A stretch of 64,000 nucleotides of DNA, taken from LMUY01 sp965198565. Lineage in GTDB: Bacteria > Pseudomonadota > Alphaproteobacteria > Acetobacterales > Acetobacteraceae. Every line of letters begins with the position of its first letter. Position 1 is the first letter of the stretch. The stretch spans positions 2,728,001 through 2,792,000 of the forward strand of contig OZ240665.1 in assembly GCA_965198565.1 (NCBI GenBank), read 5' to 3'. The translations under genes and the position numbers were made by a program. Positions 26,419-35,635 of this stretch are shown one piece after another. The notes below the pieces were generated by a model. The model had not been told where the DNA came from. It saw only the letters and a list, made by a program, of their open reading frames with translations, and did not search any database.

Positions 26419-26901
26419 ATGAACATAAAGCGCATGCGCGGCCGTAATAATCGCGGAAGTGGCGGTGGCGGTGGCGGCCCACCAAGACATCAGAGCGGTA
26501 ATGTCCCGCTCAATCGCAACCATGTTTTCGACAGCAACGGCCCCGATTTGCGTATTCGCGGGACGGCGCAACAGTTGTTCGAGAAATACCTCCAGCTTGG
26601 CCGCGATGCGACCAGCAGCGGGGACCGGGTGATGGCGGAAGCCTACTTCCAGCACGCCGAGCATTATTTCCGCATCATCAACGCGATGAACCAGGCGCAG
26701 CAACAAAGCCAGCAGCACGGCCAGGGCGGCAATGGTGCGCATGCCAATGGGTCGGCCCCGCAGATGGCGCCGCACAACGGTCCGCGGCAGGACGAGCCGG
26801 AAGACGACGGCGACGAGCAGCCCGACCTGGCGCGCGAACTGCATGCCGAACAGCCCCGCGGCCGCGAAATCCCGATTGCGGACGGCTCCCCCGAGAGCTG
26901 A
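26419..26901 (+). CDS. DUF4167 protein
   Basis: This 160-residue alphaproteobacterial protein opens with a basic Arg/Gly segment (MRGRNNRGSGGGGGG) that could bind RNA. The conserved DUF4167 core follows: NHVFDSNGPDLRIRGTAQQLFEKYLQLGRDATSSGDRVMAEAYFQHAEHY, with a helical pair resembling a TPR. The tail is Gln/His-rich and disordered. It follows prmC, as in many alphaproteobacteria. Function is unknown. Confidence 0.88.
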   Translation: MNIKRMRGRNNRGSGGGGGGPPRHQSGNVPLNRNHVFDSNGPDLRIRGTAQQLFEKYLQLGRDATSSGDRVMAEAYFQHAEHYFRIINAMNQAQQQSQQHGQGGNGAHANGSAPQMAPHNGPRQDEPEDDGDEQPDLARELHAEQPRGREIPIADGSPES

Positions 26902-26908
26902 TCAGGGC

Positions 26909-27682
26909 TTAGCCGGACCCCATGGGCTGACTGAATGGCTCGATGAGGCCAAGCCGGACGAACAGGTCGATCAGGACCAGGTTGACGTTGAATTTGAACT
27001 GATCGGTGTCGCGCACCGCCGCGAGCACGGTGTCGATCGGCCAGAGTTCGAAGCTGGCGACCTCGCCGTCCATCGGGGTCGGGGTGAAGCTCTCCGGCAG
27101 GGTGAGATCGTAGCAGTGCAGCCGGTCGCGGCGCAGGCCCTCGGGGCGCTCCATGGCGTATTGGATGGTCGCGCGATGCACCGCCTCGGCAACCAGGCTG
27201 GCGGGAAGGCCGGCTTCCTCCTCGGCCTCCTTCAGCAGTGTCTCGGCCGCGCCCAGCCCGGCGGGAACGCCCCCCGCCACAATGTGGTCGAGCTTGCCGG
27301 GGTCGAGCTTCTTGTTGGCGGCCCGGCGCCCGACCCACAGGTGCAGCCCGTCCGCCCGCCGCACCAGTCCGTTGAGGTGAACACCCGCCGCCTCGATGCC
27401 GAGCAGCGGCAGGGCGCCACGATCGATAGTGGCCAGCGCCGGGCCGGCCGGGTGGGCACGCACGTCGAACGCCTCGGCCCGCCAATGGCACAAGCCGGCC
27501 TGGGCCATGCGCCAGCCGATGGCGGGGAGTTCGGCCGCGGCCACTGCGGTGCGGCCGAGCCACTCCGCCACCTGTGGCATGACAAACCCGACGGCTTGTG
27601 ATTCCACCGAGAATGGCAGCCGGCTACCTGGCAAAATTGCGTTATTGCAGGCCGCGATGTGCCGCAAGAACCCGTCGGACAT
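26909..27682 (-). CDS. Nudix hydrolase with DUF4743 N-terminal domain
   Basis: This 257-residue protein has an N-terminal DUF4743-like domain (residues 1-105) and a Nudix domain. Its Nudix box reads GGVPAGLGAAETLLKEAEEEAG, with KE in place of the usual RE. The same pairing occurs with thiamine pyrophosphokinase in yeast TNR3 and in plant proteins that hydrolyse oxidised thiamine phosphates, so a clean-up role is possible. The start is uncertain: ATG 27682 has GGGAGG only one base away, and two in-frame ATGs lie 9 and 24 bases further upstream. Confidence 0.82.
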   Translation of the reverse strand: MSDGFLRHIAACNNAILPGSRLPFSVESQAVGFVMPQVAEWLGRTAVAAAELPAIGWRMAQAGLCHWRAEAFDVRAHPAGPALATIDRGALPLLGIEAAGVHLNGLVRRADGLHLWVGRRAANKKLDPGKLDHIVAGGVPAGLGAAETLLKEAEEEAGLPASLVAEAVHRATIQYAMERPEGLRRDRLHCYDLTLPESFTPTPMDGEVASFELWPIDTVLAAVRDTDQFKFNVNLVLIDLFVRLGLIEPFSQPMGSG

Positions 27683-27835
27683 GCCTCCCATACGCCTGTT
27701 CATAAAGGAGACTGCGCGCTGCGTCACCCGTGAGCAGGCGATTGTTTCGGGTCCAATGGATGCAGGCGCGAGCAATCTGCAGGAACTCGGCGCTTATGGC
27801 TTCCCAGCCGGGCCCTGTGCCGCCACATAGCGCCC

Positions 27836-29701
27836 ATGTCCCGCCGTTCCGTCAAATCCAGCCGCGCGCTGGACCTGCCAGTCCCCTATCGATCCACCTG
27901 GCAGACCATCCGCTCCCTGCTGCCGTATCTTTGGCCTCACGGTGATCGCAGTTCGCATGTCCGCCTGGTGATATCGGCGCTGTGCCTGGTGCTGGCCAAG
28001 GTGGCGACCGTCTACATCCCGCTGCTCTATAGCCGGGCGGTGGACGCGCTGTCCCCCGCCCACCATCCGGCGACTGTGCCGATCGCGCTGATCCTGGGCT
28101 ACGGGCTGCTGCGCGTCGCCTCCGCCGCGTTTGGCGAGCTGCGGGACGCGGTGTTCGCCGCCGTGCAGCAGCGCACGACGCGCCGGGTCGGATTGGACAC
28201 GTTCCGCCACATGCACGCGCTCTCGCTGCGGTTCCATCTCGACCGGCAGACCGGCGGCGTGTCCCGGGCCATCGAGCGGGGGGTGGCGGGCACGCAGCAG
28301 GTGTTGCGGCTGGCGGTGTTCAACCTGCTGCCGACCCTGTTCGAGGTGCTGCTGGTCACCAGCATCATCTGGCGCATCTTCGACTGGCGCTATGCCCTGG
28401 TGACGTTCACGGCGGTGTCGCTGTACATCGGCTTCACCGTCGCGTTCACCTCCTGGCGGGTGCAGTACCGGCGGCAGATGAACGAGGTGGACAGCGAGGC
28501 GAACACCAAGGCGATCGACAGCCTGCTGAACTACGAGACGGTGAAGTATTTCGGCAACGAGGCGCACGAGGCCCGCCGGTTCGACGAGGCGTTGGCGCGC
28601 TACGAGACCGCCGCGGTGCGCACCCAGGTGACTTTGAACATGCTCAACATCGGCCAGGCGGTGATCATCGCCGGCGGGCTGGCGCTGATCATGTTGATGG
28701 CGTCGGACGGGGTGGTCAGCGGGCAGATGACGGTGGGCAAGTTCGTGTTGGTGAACACCTACCTGATGCAGCTCTACCAGCCGCTGAACTTCCTGGGCTT
28801 CGTCTATGCCTCGATCAAGCAGGGCGTGGTGGATATGGAGCAGATGTTCCGCCTGCTCGCGGTGAACCAGGAGGTGGCGGACCGGCCTGGCGCCCAGCCC
28901 TTGCCGCCACGGCAAGATACATCCAGTGCGCCGCGGCATGCCGGGTCGGGCGCGCTGGTGTTCGAGGACGTGCGGTTCGGCTACCGGCCGGAACGGGAAA
29001 TCCTGCACGGGGTGAGCTTCGCCGTGCCGCCGGGGGGCAAGCTCGCCGTCGTCGGCCAGACTGGCGCGGGCAAGAGCACGATCGCCCGCCTGCTGTTCCG
29101 GTTCTACGACGTGGACGCCGGCCGCGTGGTGATCGACGGCTGCGACATCCGCGACGTGACGCAGCAGAGCCTGCGGGCGGCGATCGGCGTGGTGCCGCAG
29201 GACACGGTGCTGTTCAACGACACCATCCGCTATAACATCGGCTACGGCCGGATCGGCGCCAGCCAGGCGGAGATCGAGGCGGCGGCGCGGCAGGCGCAGG
29301 TGCACGATTTCGTGCTCAAGCTGCCGGACGGGTATGACACGCTGGTGGGGGAGCGCGGGCTGAAGCTCTCGGGCGGCGAGAAGCAGCGGGTGGCGATCGC
29401 GCGGACCATCCTGAAGGACCCACGCATCCTGATCCTGGACGAGGCCACCAGCGCGCTGGACAGCCATACCGAGCAGGAAATCGGCACGGCGCTGCGCAAT
29501 GCCTCGGCCAACCGCACCACGGTGGTGATCGCGCACCGGTTGTCCACGGTGGTGGACGCGGACGAAATCCTGGTGCTGGCGGATGGCCGGGTCGCCGAGC
29601 GGGGCACGCATGCCGGGCTGCTGGCGCAGGGCGGCGTGTATGCGCGGATGTGGCTGCTGCAGGCCGAACAGGCCGAGGCCGGCATGGCAGATGCGGCGTG
29701 A
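27836..29701 (+). CDS. Atm1/HMT1-type ABC exporter (half transporter)
   Basis: This 621-residue half transporter has six membrane segments (about residues 40-330) and one ATPase domain with Walker A GQTGAGKST, signature LSGGEKQR and Walker B LILDEATSALD. The motif VKYFGNEAHEARRFDEAL in the cytoplasmic loop is characteristic of Atm1/ABCB7/HMT1 proteins, which export glutathione-linked metal or sulfur compounds. It would work as a homodimer in the inner membrane. It is divergent from the Nudix gene by about 150 bp. Confidence 0.9.
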   Translation: MSRRSVKSSRALDLPVPYRSTWQTIRSLLPYLWPHGDRSSHVRLVISALCLVLAKVATVYIPLLYSRAVDALSPAHHPATVPIALILGYGLLRVASAAFGELRDAVFAAVQQRTTRRVGLDTFRHMHALSLRFHLDRQTGGVSRAIERGVAGTQQVLRLAVFNLLPTLFEVLLVTSIIWRIFDWRYALVTFTAVSLYIGFTVAFTSWRVQYRRQMNEVDSEANTKAIDSLLNYETVKYFGNEAHEARRFDEALARYETAAVRTQVTLNMLNIGQAVIIAGGLALIMLMASDGVVSGQMTVGKFVLVNTYLMQLYQPLNFLGFVYASIKQGVVDMEQMFRLLAVNQEVADRPGAQPLPPRQDTSSAPRHAGSGALVFEDVRFGYRPEREILHGVSFAVPPGGKLAVVGQTGAGKSTIARLLFRFYDVDAGRVVIDGCDIRDVTQQSLRAAIGVVPQDTVLFNDTIRYNIGYGRIGASQAEIEAAARQAQVHDFVLKLPDGYDTLVGERGLKLSGGEKQRVAIARTILKDPRILILDEATSALDSHTEQEIGTALRNASANRTTVVIAHRLSTVVDADEILVLADGRVAERGTHAGLLAQGGVYARMWLLQAEQAEAGMADAA

Positions 29702-29753
29702 GGGTTCAATCGGCCGAGTCCGAGGCTATGTTTGGCGATGAAGGAGAGTGCCG

Positions 29754-30008
29754 ATGACCCTGGCCATGGACGACGGCGCGCCGCCTGACCTCAGCCACGC
29801 CGGCGCGGTGGTGGACAAGGCGATCGAATACATGATCGGGCAGAACATCAGTTCGATCGCCATCGCGTCGGCCTTGTTGGGCGGCTCGCTCGGCCTGCTG
29901 ACGCGCAGCCTGTCGGACGAGGCGGTGGTGCAGATCCTGAACAATGCGATCGGCAGCGTGCGTGCCGGCGAGATGCGCAGCATGGCGGACCAGCCCACGC
30001 CGGGTTGA
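29754..30008 (+). CDS. Small protein of unknown function
   Basis: This 84-residue protein is not recognised. Residues 33-52 (NISSIAIASALLGGSLGLLT) form one hydrophobic segment that could be a membrane helix or a helix packed in an oligomer. The ends are hydrophilic. The ATG at 29754 has AAGGAG seven bases upstream, which argues for a real gene. It sits 52 bp after the Atm1-type gene and 59 bp before rpmB. Confidence 0.65.
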   Translation: MTLAMDDGAPPDLSHAGAVVDKAIEYMIGQNISSIAIASALLGGSLGLLTRSLSDEAVVQILNNAIGSVRAGEMRSMADQPTPG

Positions 30009-30067
30009 CGCGGTGGGCGCACGCCGCCATAACGCGCGCTTTCTACGAACCCGAAGAGCATTCAACC

Positions 30068-30367
30068 ATGTCGCGCCGCTGCGAGATTTCCGGCAAGGCC
30101 GTGCTGAGTGGCAACACCGTCAGCCATGCCAACAACAAGAACCGCCGCCGCTTCCTGCCCAACCTGCAGGAGCAGACGCTGCTGTCCGACGTGCTGGGGA
30201 GCGTGCGGATGCGGCTGACCACGCATGCGCTGCGCACCATCGAGCACAATGGCGGGCTGGACGCATTCCTGACCACCACGCCGAACCGCAACCTGCCGCC
30301 CGAGGCGCAGACGGTGAAGCGCCGCCTGGTGCGCGCGGCCGCGAAGAAGGCCGCCGCCACCGCCTAA
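30068..30367 (+). CDS. rpmB: 50S ribosomal protein L28
   Basis: This 99-residue basic protein has the L28 start MSRRCEISGKAVLSGNTVSHANNKNRRRFLPN. The C-terminal half is Lys/Arg-rich. It lacks the zinc CxxC pairs seen in some bacteria. It binds 23S rRNA. Its stop overlaps the stop of the convergent MazF-like gene by three bases. Confidence 0.95.
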   Translation: MSRRCEISGKAVLSGNTVSHANNKNRRRFLPNLQEQTLLSDVLGSVRMRLTTHALRTIEHNGGLDAFLTTTPNRNLPPEAQTVKRRLVRAAAKKAAATA

Positions 30368-30711
30368 AGGGTGACGAAACTCTCCAGCCGCGCCCGCACC
30401 GCGTTGCGGACGTGCGAAGGAATGCTGGCACCCGCGTAGCCGATTGCCCGCGCCAGCGTGTCGATACTGCGGACGTGGCTGACCAGGATTTCGCCCGCCA
30501 CGGGCAGGCCGCCGGGCAACACGACGCTGGTGGGGAACGGCCGCACCCGCGACGTGATCGGACAGACCACCGCCAGCCCGGTGTTGGCGGTGAACAGCGC
30601 CGCCGAAATGACCAACGCAGGGCGGCGGCCAGCCTGCTCCCGCCCGACCGTTGGGTCGAAATCGGTCCAGATCAGGTCGCCAGCGTCCGGGACGTAGCCC
30701 GGCGCGCTCAA
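30364..30711 (-). CDS. mazF: MazF/PemK-type toxin
   Basis: This 115-residue endoribonuclease of the PemK/MazF fold has GDLIWTDFDPTVGREQAGRRPALVIS and VVCPITSRVRPFP. These carry the conserved Arg and the Thr/Ser residues used for mRNA cleavage. It overlaps the antitoxin gene by four bases. The module lies between rpmB and pncC. Confidence 0.9.
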   Translation of the reverse strand: MSAPGYVPDAGDLIWTDFDPTVGREQAGRRPALVISAALFTANTGLAVVCPITSRVRPFPTSVVLPGGLPVAGEILVSHVRSIDTLARAIGYAGASIPSHVRNAVRARLESFVTL

Positions 30712-30965
30712 TCCGGGATGGCTTCCTGGCCGGCGTCCGCGCCCCAGTCATAGGCATCGGCATAGGCGACGCGCCACTCCTCCGCCGTCTTGCCCTCGAA
30801 CAGCGTCGCCAAGGCAATCCGCGGTTCGACCCGGCGGATCACGATGGCGCCGTCCTCGGTATCGATGTCCACCCGCTCGCCGTCGTGCAGCTTCGCCGCC
30901 TGCACGATGTCGCCCGGGAGGCGCACCGCCAGGTTGTTGCCCCACTTGCCAACCATCACTTGCAT
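30708..30965 (-). CDS. mazE: MazE-type antitoxin
   Basis: This 85-residue AbrB/SpoVT-fold antitoxin opens with MVGKWGNNLAVRLPGDIVQAAKLHDGERVDI. The acidic C-terminal tail would wrap around MazF. The ATG at 30965 is preceded by GGAGG at five bases, better than the upstream in-frame ATGs. It is first in the module and should autoregulate. Confidence 0.9.
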   Translation of the reverse strand: MQVMVGKWGNNLAVRLPGDIVQAAKLHDGERVDIDTEDGAIVIRRVEPRIALATLFEGKTAEEWRVAYADAYDWGADAGQEAIPD

Positions 30966-31023
30966 CTGAGCCTCCATCGCATGGATATTCGCAGGATAGC
31001 CGAGGAGGCGCAAGGAGAAAGTG

Positions 31024-31518
31024 CTAGCGGCTCTCTGCGGCACGCCGGAGCAAGCCGAGCGCAACGGCCACCGTTGCCTCCCGCACCGCGCCGCGGTCGC
31101 CGGGGAAGACGTGGCTCTCGGTGGCAACATCCGCGTTGCGGCGCGCCAGGCCGAACCAGACCAGCCCGACCGGCTTCTCCGCACTGCCGCCGCCGGGCCC
31201 GGCAACCCCGGTGACGGCCACGATGACATCGGCCAGGGAGCGGGAAAGCGCCCCCGCCGCCATCGCCGCCACCACGGGCTCGCTGACGGCGCCATGCTGC
31301 TCGATCAGGGTGGTGGGAACGCCCAGCAGGTCGGTCTTGGCGGCGTTGGAATAGGTGACGAAACCGCGGTCCACCACGTCCGACGAGCCGGGGATGTGCG
31401 TCAGGCATGCGGCGATGAGCCCGCCGGTGCAGCTTTCGGCGGTGGCGAGGCGCAGGTTGCGGGAGCGGAACAGCTCCAGCAGGGCGGCGCCTTGGCCGAG
31501 CACGTCGGCGCTAAGCAT
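31024..31518 (-). CDS. pncC: Nicotinamide-nucleotide amidase (CinA C-terminal family)
   Basis: This 164-residue stand-alone CinA C-terminal domain deamidates NMN to nicotinate mononucleotide in pyridine-nucleotide recycling. The signature ATAESCTGGLIAACLTHIPGSS contains the catalytic Ser, and VTGVAGPGGG follows. It lacks the N-terminal domain of full-length CinA, as in PncC. It overlaps the upstream 39-residue ORF by eight bases and is the last gene of the minus-strand carotenoid/bacteriochlorophyll run. Confidence 0.92.
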   Translation of the reverse strand: MLSADVLGQGAALLELFRSRNLRLATAESCTGGLIAACLTHIPGSSDVVDRGFVTYSNAAKTDLLGVPTTLIEQHGAVSEPVVAAMAAGALSRSLADVIVAVTGVAGPGGGSAEKPVGLVWFGLARRNADVATESHVFPGDRGAVREATVAVALGLLRRAAESR

Positions 31519-31630
31519 CGGGCTTCTTCTTGTCGCCAGCTTTGCGTGCGGCGCGGCGGACGTTGAACAACTCCCACACCAACAAGGCCAGGACGATCAG
31601 CTCGATCAGCGCCCATTCGTAGCGCGCCAT
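31511..31630 (-). CDS. 39-residue single-pass membrane protein
   Basis: The ORF starts at ATG 31630, whose last bases overlap the crtB stop, and ends inside the pncC start. Residues 7-22 (ALIELIVLALLVWELF) form one transmembrane helix, and the tail is strongly basic (RRAARKAGDKKK), so the C-terminus should face the cytoplasm. The family is not recognised. Coupling on both sides supports translation. It is too short for most gene finders. Confidence 0.6.
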   Translation of the reverse strand: MARYEWALIELIVLALLVWELFNVRRAARKAGDKKKPDA

Positions 31631-32673
31631 CAGCCGCCCCGCTGCGCCAACGAGATTCGCTCGAGGCGTTCGAACAGGTCGAGCAGCCAGACGAACCGGT
31701 CGCCGATCCGCCAGGGCGCTGCCTGCGAGAGGGCGTGGGCATGGCAGGCGGCATCCACCAGGAAGGCGACGGCGGGGAGCGGCGCCGGGGCGATGGCGGG
31801 TTGCCGCGCCGACAGGTGAGCGGGCACCTGCGCGAGCAAGCCGAGCTTGCGATAACCCGGCACCCGCGCCCGTCGCGCCGGGTCCGCCCCGCCGCGCCGC
31901 ACGGCGTCGCCAATCGCAGCATAGAGCAGCCGGGCCGCGGCAATGCCGGGGCGGCAGACCAGCGGGAGCGCCGCGATCCCGGCATCCGCCCGCGCATAGA
32001 GCGTGTCCGCCTCCGCCAGCAGACGTGTCACCACGCTGGTGAGTGCGGGACTTTGCATGGGCTGGCGCAGCAGAGCGTCCGGCGCCAGCCCGGCTTCCGC
32101 CAGCCACTCCAGCGGCAAATAGAGCCGGCCCGCGGCAGCGTCGGCGCCCACGTCGCGGGCGATATTGGAGAGCTGCATCGCCACACCCAGCTCGCAGGCG
32201 CGCGCCAGCACGGCCGGGCTGCGCACGCCCATCACCACCGCCATCATCGCGCCGACCGACCCGGCGACTCGCGTGGCGTAGGCCAGCAAGGCGGGCAGAT
32301 CGGCGTAGCGGCCGCCGGCCACGTCCCAGGCGAAGCCCTCCAGCAGCGCCTCCGGCAGGGCGCGGGGCAGGTCGTGCAGCGCCACCATGTCGGCAAAGGC
32401 GCGGTCTGCGGCGAAGTCGGCGGGGCGGCCGGCATAGACCCGGTCCAGCCGCTCGGTCAGCCGCTCCAGCACCGCGGCACCCCCGCCAGGCCCGTCCACC
32501 GCATCGTCGGCGGTGCGGCAGAAGGCGTAGAGCGCGATCGCCGGCCCTGCCACCCGATCCGGCAGCAAGCGCGATGCGGCATGGAACGAGCGCGACCCGG
32601 TGCGGATCGCGACCCGGCAGGCGGCCAGGTCGGCAGCGGCGGCGTGGAGCCGGTCAGGCGAAGACGGACGCAT
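31630..32673 (-). CDS. crtB: Phytoene synthase
   Basis: This 347-residue trans-isoprenyl diphosphate synthase joins two geranylgeranyl diphosphates to phytoene, the first carotenoid step. Both Asp-rich motifs are present: CRTADDAVDG and NIARDVGADA. Length is normal. It overlaps crtI by 20 bp. The C-terminal 60 residues (AVAFLVDAACHAHALS onward) are an extension common in this group. Confidence 0.93.
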   Translation of the reverse strand: MRPSSPDRLHAAAADLAACRVAIRTGSRSFHAASRLLPDRVAGPAIALYAFCRTADDAVDGPGGGAAVLERLTERLDRVYAGRPADFAADRAFADMVALHDLPRALPEALLEGFAWDVAGGRYADLPALLAYATRVAGSVGAMMAVVMGVRSPAVLARACELGVAMQLSNIARDVGADAAAGRLYLPLEWLAEAGLAPDALLRQPMQSPALTSVVTRLLAEADTLYARADAGIAALPLVCRPGIAAARLLYAAIGDAVRRGGADPARRARVPGYRKLGLLAQVPAHLSARQPAIAPAPLPAVAFLVDAACHAHALSQAAPWRIGDRFVWLLDLFERLERISLAQRGG

Positions 32674-34168
32674 GGGGCACGACCTTGTCGAGAATGCGGG
32701 CGGAGGAGAGCACGCCGGGCAGCCCCGCACCGGGATGGGTGCCGGCCCCGACCAGATAGAGCCCCGGCACCTCCTCGCTGCGGTTGTGCGGGCGGAACCA
32801 GGCGGATTGGGTGAGGATCGGCTCGAGCCCGAAGGCGGCGCCGTTCACCGCCAGCAGTCTATCGTGAAAGTCCTGCGGGGTGGTGACGCGCGAGGTCACG
32901 ATCGCGCTTTCCAGGCCGGGGAGCACGGTCTCGCTCAGGGCGCGGGCGATGGCCCGGCGGTAGGGTTCGGCCTGCACCGACCAATCCGTGCCGCTCGCCA
33001 GGTGGGGCACGGGGGAGAGCACGTAGAATGCGTCGCAGCCGGCGGGCGCCATCGCCGGGTCGGTTGCGGTGGGGCGGTGCAGGTAGAGGCTGAAATCGGC
33101 TGACAGCGTCTTGTGGCGGAAGATGTCCGCCAGCAGGGCGCGGTAGCGCGGGCCGAGCAGGATGGTGTGGTGCGCCACGTCCTGGTAGCGGCGGCTGGTG
33201 CCGAAATACCAAACGAACAGGCCCATCGAGTAGCGCGAGCGGGCCAGCTTGCGATCGGTCCAGCGGCGGCGGTGCTGCGGGGCGACCAGTCGGGAATAGG
33301 TCCAGGCGCTGTCGGCGTTGGAGACCACGATGTCCGCGGTGACGGTCTCGCCGCCCTCCAGTACCACCCCGGCGGCGCGCCCGGCGGCCACGGTGATTCG
33401 CTCCACCGTGGCGCCGGTGCGGATGGTGCCCCCCGTGTGCGCAACCAGCCCGGCCAGGCCGCGGACCAGCGCCCCGGTGCCGCCCAGCGCGTAGTGCACG
33501 CCCCAGCGGCGCTCCAGAAAGGCGATCAGCGCGTAGATGGCGCTGGCGCTGAACGGGTTGCCTCCCACCAGCAGCGGGTGGAACGAGAGCACGGTGCGCA
33601 GCCGGTCATCCTTGATGTGGCGGCGCACGGCGGCATGCACGCTGCGATGCCCGCCGAGCCGGAGCAGCGCCGGCAGCACGCGCACCATGTCGGTGAGGCG
33701 GTCGAACGGCACGTCACCCAACTGCTCGAAGCCGACGCGGTAGATCGCCTCGGACTGGGCCATGAAGTTGTCGTAGCCGGGCACGTCGGCGGGGGCGAAG
33801 CGGGCGATCTCGGCGCGCATGGCGGCGGGGTCGCCGGTGTAGTCGAACTGGGCGCCGTCGGCGAAGCGGATGCGGTAGAACGGCGAGACCGGCACCAAGG
33901 TCACGTCGTCCGCCAGCGAGCGGCCGCAGAGCTGCCACAGCTCCTCGAACAGGAAGGGGGCGGTGATCACGGTCGGCCCGGCGTCGAAGGTGAAGCCGTC
34001 CTGGCGGTGCACCTGGGCGCGGCCGCCGGGCTGGCCGCCGCGCTCCAGCACCGTCACGCGCCAGCCGCGCGCGCCCAGCCGCACCGCCGCGGCCAGGCCG
34101 CCGAAGCCGCTGCCGATCACCACGGCATGGGGGCGGCCGGGGGGTGTCACTCGGGTGAGGACGGTCAT
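32654..34168 (-). CDS. crtI: Phytoene desaturase
   Basis: This 504-residue FAD-dependent desaturase has the N-terminal dinucleotide motif VVIGSGFGGLAAAVRL and the C-terminal CrtI signature LYLVGAGTHPGAGLPGVL. In phototrophic alphaproteobacteria it introduces three or four double bonds into phytoene. Its start overlaps the stop of the DUF3422 gene (ATGA). crtC, crtD, crtF and crtA are not in the window, so the final carotenoid cannot be predicted. Confidence 0.94.
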   Translation of the reverse strand: MTVLTRVTPPGRPHAVVIGSGFGGLAAAVRLGARGWRVTVLERGGQPGGRAQVHRQDGFTFDAGPTVITAPFLFEELWQLCGRSLADDVTLVPVSPFYRIRFADGAQFDYTGDPAAMRAEIARFAPADVPGYDNFMAQSEAIYRVGFEQLGDVPFDRLTDMVRVLPALLRLGGHRSVHAAVRRHIKDDRLRTVLSFHPLLVGGNPFSASAIYALIAFLERRWGVHYALGGTGALVRGLAGLVAHTGGTIRTGATVERITVAAGRAAGVVLEGGETVTADIVVSNADSAWTYSRLVAPQHRRRWTDRKLARSRYSMGLFVWYFGTSRRYQDVAHHTILLGPRYRALLADIFRHKTLSADFSLYLHRPTATDPAMAPAGCDAFYVLSPVPHLASGTDWSVQAEPYRRAIARALSETVLPGLESAIVTSRVTTPQDFHDRLLAVNGAAFGLEPILTQSAWFRPHNRSEEVPGLYLVGAGTHPGAGLPGVLSSARILDKVVPHASVFA

Positions 34169-35472
34169 ACGTCTTGCTCCACGGCAGCCAGTTCGGGCCC
34201 GGTGACCCGTTTGCGGACGTGGTGCAGCGAGAACCCGGTGACCAGGACCAGCACGGGGATGCTGATGCCCATCACCAGGTCAGCGTCGACGTGAACCACG
34301 CCGGCTGCGGTCAATCCCTTGGTGACGTAGCCGATCAAAGCCACCACGTAATAGGTGATCGCCGCCACCGAGAGACCCTCCACGGTGGATTGCAAGCGGA
34401 GCTGCAGCTTGGCGCGTTTGTTCATCGAGTCGAGCACGGCGGCGTTCTGTTGCTCGCGCGTCAGGTCGACGCGGGTGGAGAGCAATTGGGCGGCGCGGGC
34501 CACGCGCACGGCCAGTGACTCCTGCCGGGCCGAAGCGGCGGTGCAGGTGCTCATGGCGGGGGCCAGACGCCGGTCGTTGAACTCCTGGAAGGTCTGCAGC
34601 CCCGGCACGCGGGTTTCGCGCAGCTCGCTGATCCGCCGTTGCACCAGCGCGTGGTAGGCGCTGGCGGCGGAGAAGCGGAACTGGGTGCGCGCCTCGCGGC
34701 TCTCGATGGCGGCCGACAGCCGGGTGAGCCGGTGCAGCAGGGCGGGTTCGGCGGCGTCGTTGGTCTCCACCAGCGCGGTGGCGATCTCCGCCAGGTCGGC
34801 CTCAGCCTCGGTCAGCAGCGGCGCCAGTTCGCGCGCCACAGGAAGGGTGAGCAGCGCCATCACCCGGTAGGTCTCGATCTCGAGCAGGCGCTGCACCATC
34901 AGCCCAGCTTCCTGCGGCGCCAGGCCGTGGTCGTGGATCAGCAGCCGGCCGAAGCCGTCGTTGTGGATGCGTAGGTCGGTGACGGCGGTGGCCTTGCCGC
35001 CCGCCAGGCTGGCGCCCACCAGCAGATGGCCGGCGAACAGCCGCTTGGAAAGCGCGTCCGGATCTGGCGGCGCTTCGCTATGGACCAGGGCGGCGTGGGT
35101 GGCGACGATGAGCTGGCCTGGCAGGGCGGCCACCCATTCGGCGGGCACCGCGTCGATAGCCTGGCCGGCGAACGGGTCCTGCTCGGCGGAGTCGACGGTG
35201 AAGGTGTAGCGGACGAACTCGGTGTGGCGCTCCCAGCGCATGCGGAAGGTGTCGAACGCGCCGGTGAAATGGTTGGCGCCGGGGTCGGGCGGGTCCGCGC
35301 CGAAGCGGGTGGCGAGTTGCTTCACTGCATGCAATTGCACCTCGCGTTCGCTGGGCGGGGTGAGCAGCACGATGTAGGACAGCCGGGCCGGCGGGCTGAG
35401 CAGGCCGGAGGGGCGCGCGTGAACCTCGTCGTTGAGTTCCATGCGCTGCGGATGGTCGAGGGGCAGCCTCAT
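34165..35472 (-). CDS. DUF3422 membrane protein
   Basis: This 435-residue alphaproteobacterial protein has the DUF3422 N-terminal motif MELNDEVHARP. A long soluble region follows, and two transmembrane helices lie near the C-terminus (about residues 365-425). Function is unknown. It is coupled to crtI. A repeat pair separates it from bchO, so it may be partly independent of the bch genes. The ATG at 35472 excludes the repeat sequence from the coding region. Confidence 0.85.
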   Translation of the reverse strand: MRLPLDHPQRMELNDEVHARPSGLLSPPARLSYIVLLTPPSEREVQLHAVKQLATRFGADPPDPGANHFTGAFDTFRMRWERHTEFVRYTFTVDSAEQDPFAGQAIDAVPAEWVAALPGQLIVATHAALVHSEAPPDPDALSKRLFAGHLLVGASLAGGKATAVTDLRIHNDGFGRLLIHDHGLAPQEAGLMVQRLLEIETYRVMALLTLPVARELAPLLTEAEADLAEIATALVETNDAAEPALLHRLTRLSAAIESREARTQFRFSAASAYHALVQRRISELRETRVPGLQTFQEFNDRRLAPAMSTCTAASARQESLAVRVARAAQLLSTRVDLTREQQNAAVLDSMNKRAKLQLRLQSTVEGLSVAAITYYVVALIGYVTKGLTAAGVVHVDADLVMGISIPVLVLVTGFSLHHVRKRVTGPELAAVEQDV

Positions 35473-35494
35473 AACCGCAGCCCCTCGTGCTTCT

Positions 35495-35598
35495 CCCTCT
35501 CCCTCTGGGAGAGGGTCGGGGTGAGGGGGTGGCGCGTTCCGGCGGCGGGAGGTCGTGTCACTCCGCCCCTCACCCAACCCTCTCCCAGAGGGAGAGGG
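35495..35598. repeat. Inverted pair of CTCTCCC-type hairpins
   Basis: Copies at 35495-35515 (CCCTCTCCC-TCT-GGGAGAGGG) and 35578-35598 face each other through GGTGAGGG/CCCTCACC. They fill the 163-bp gap between bchO and the DUF3422 gene, the only sizeable gap in this run. Confidence 0.75.
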
Positions 35599-35635
35599 CT
35601 TTTCAAGGATAGGTGTGTCTGGAGTGGGGTGGCGC

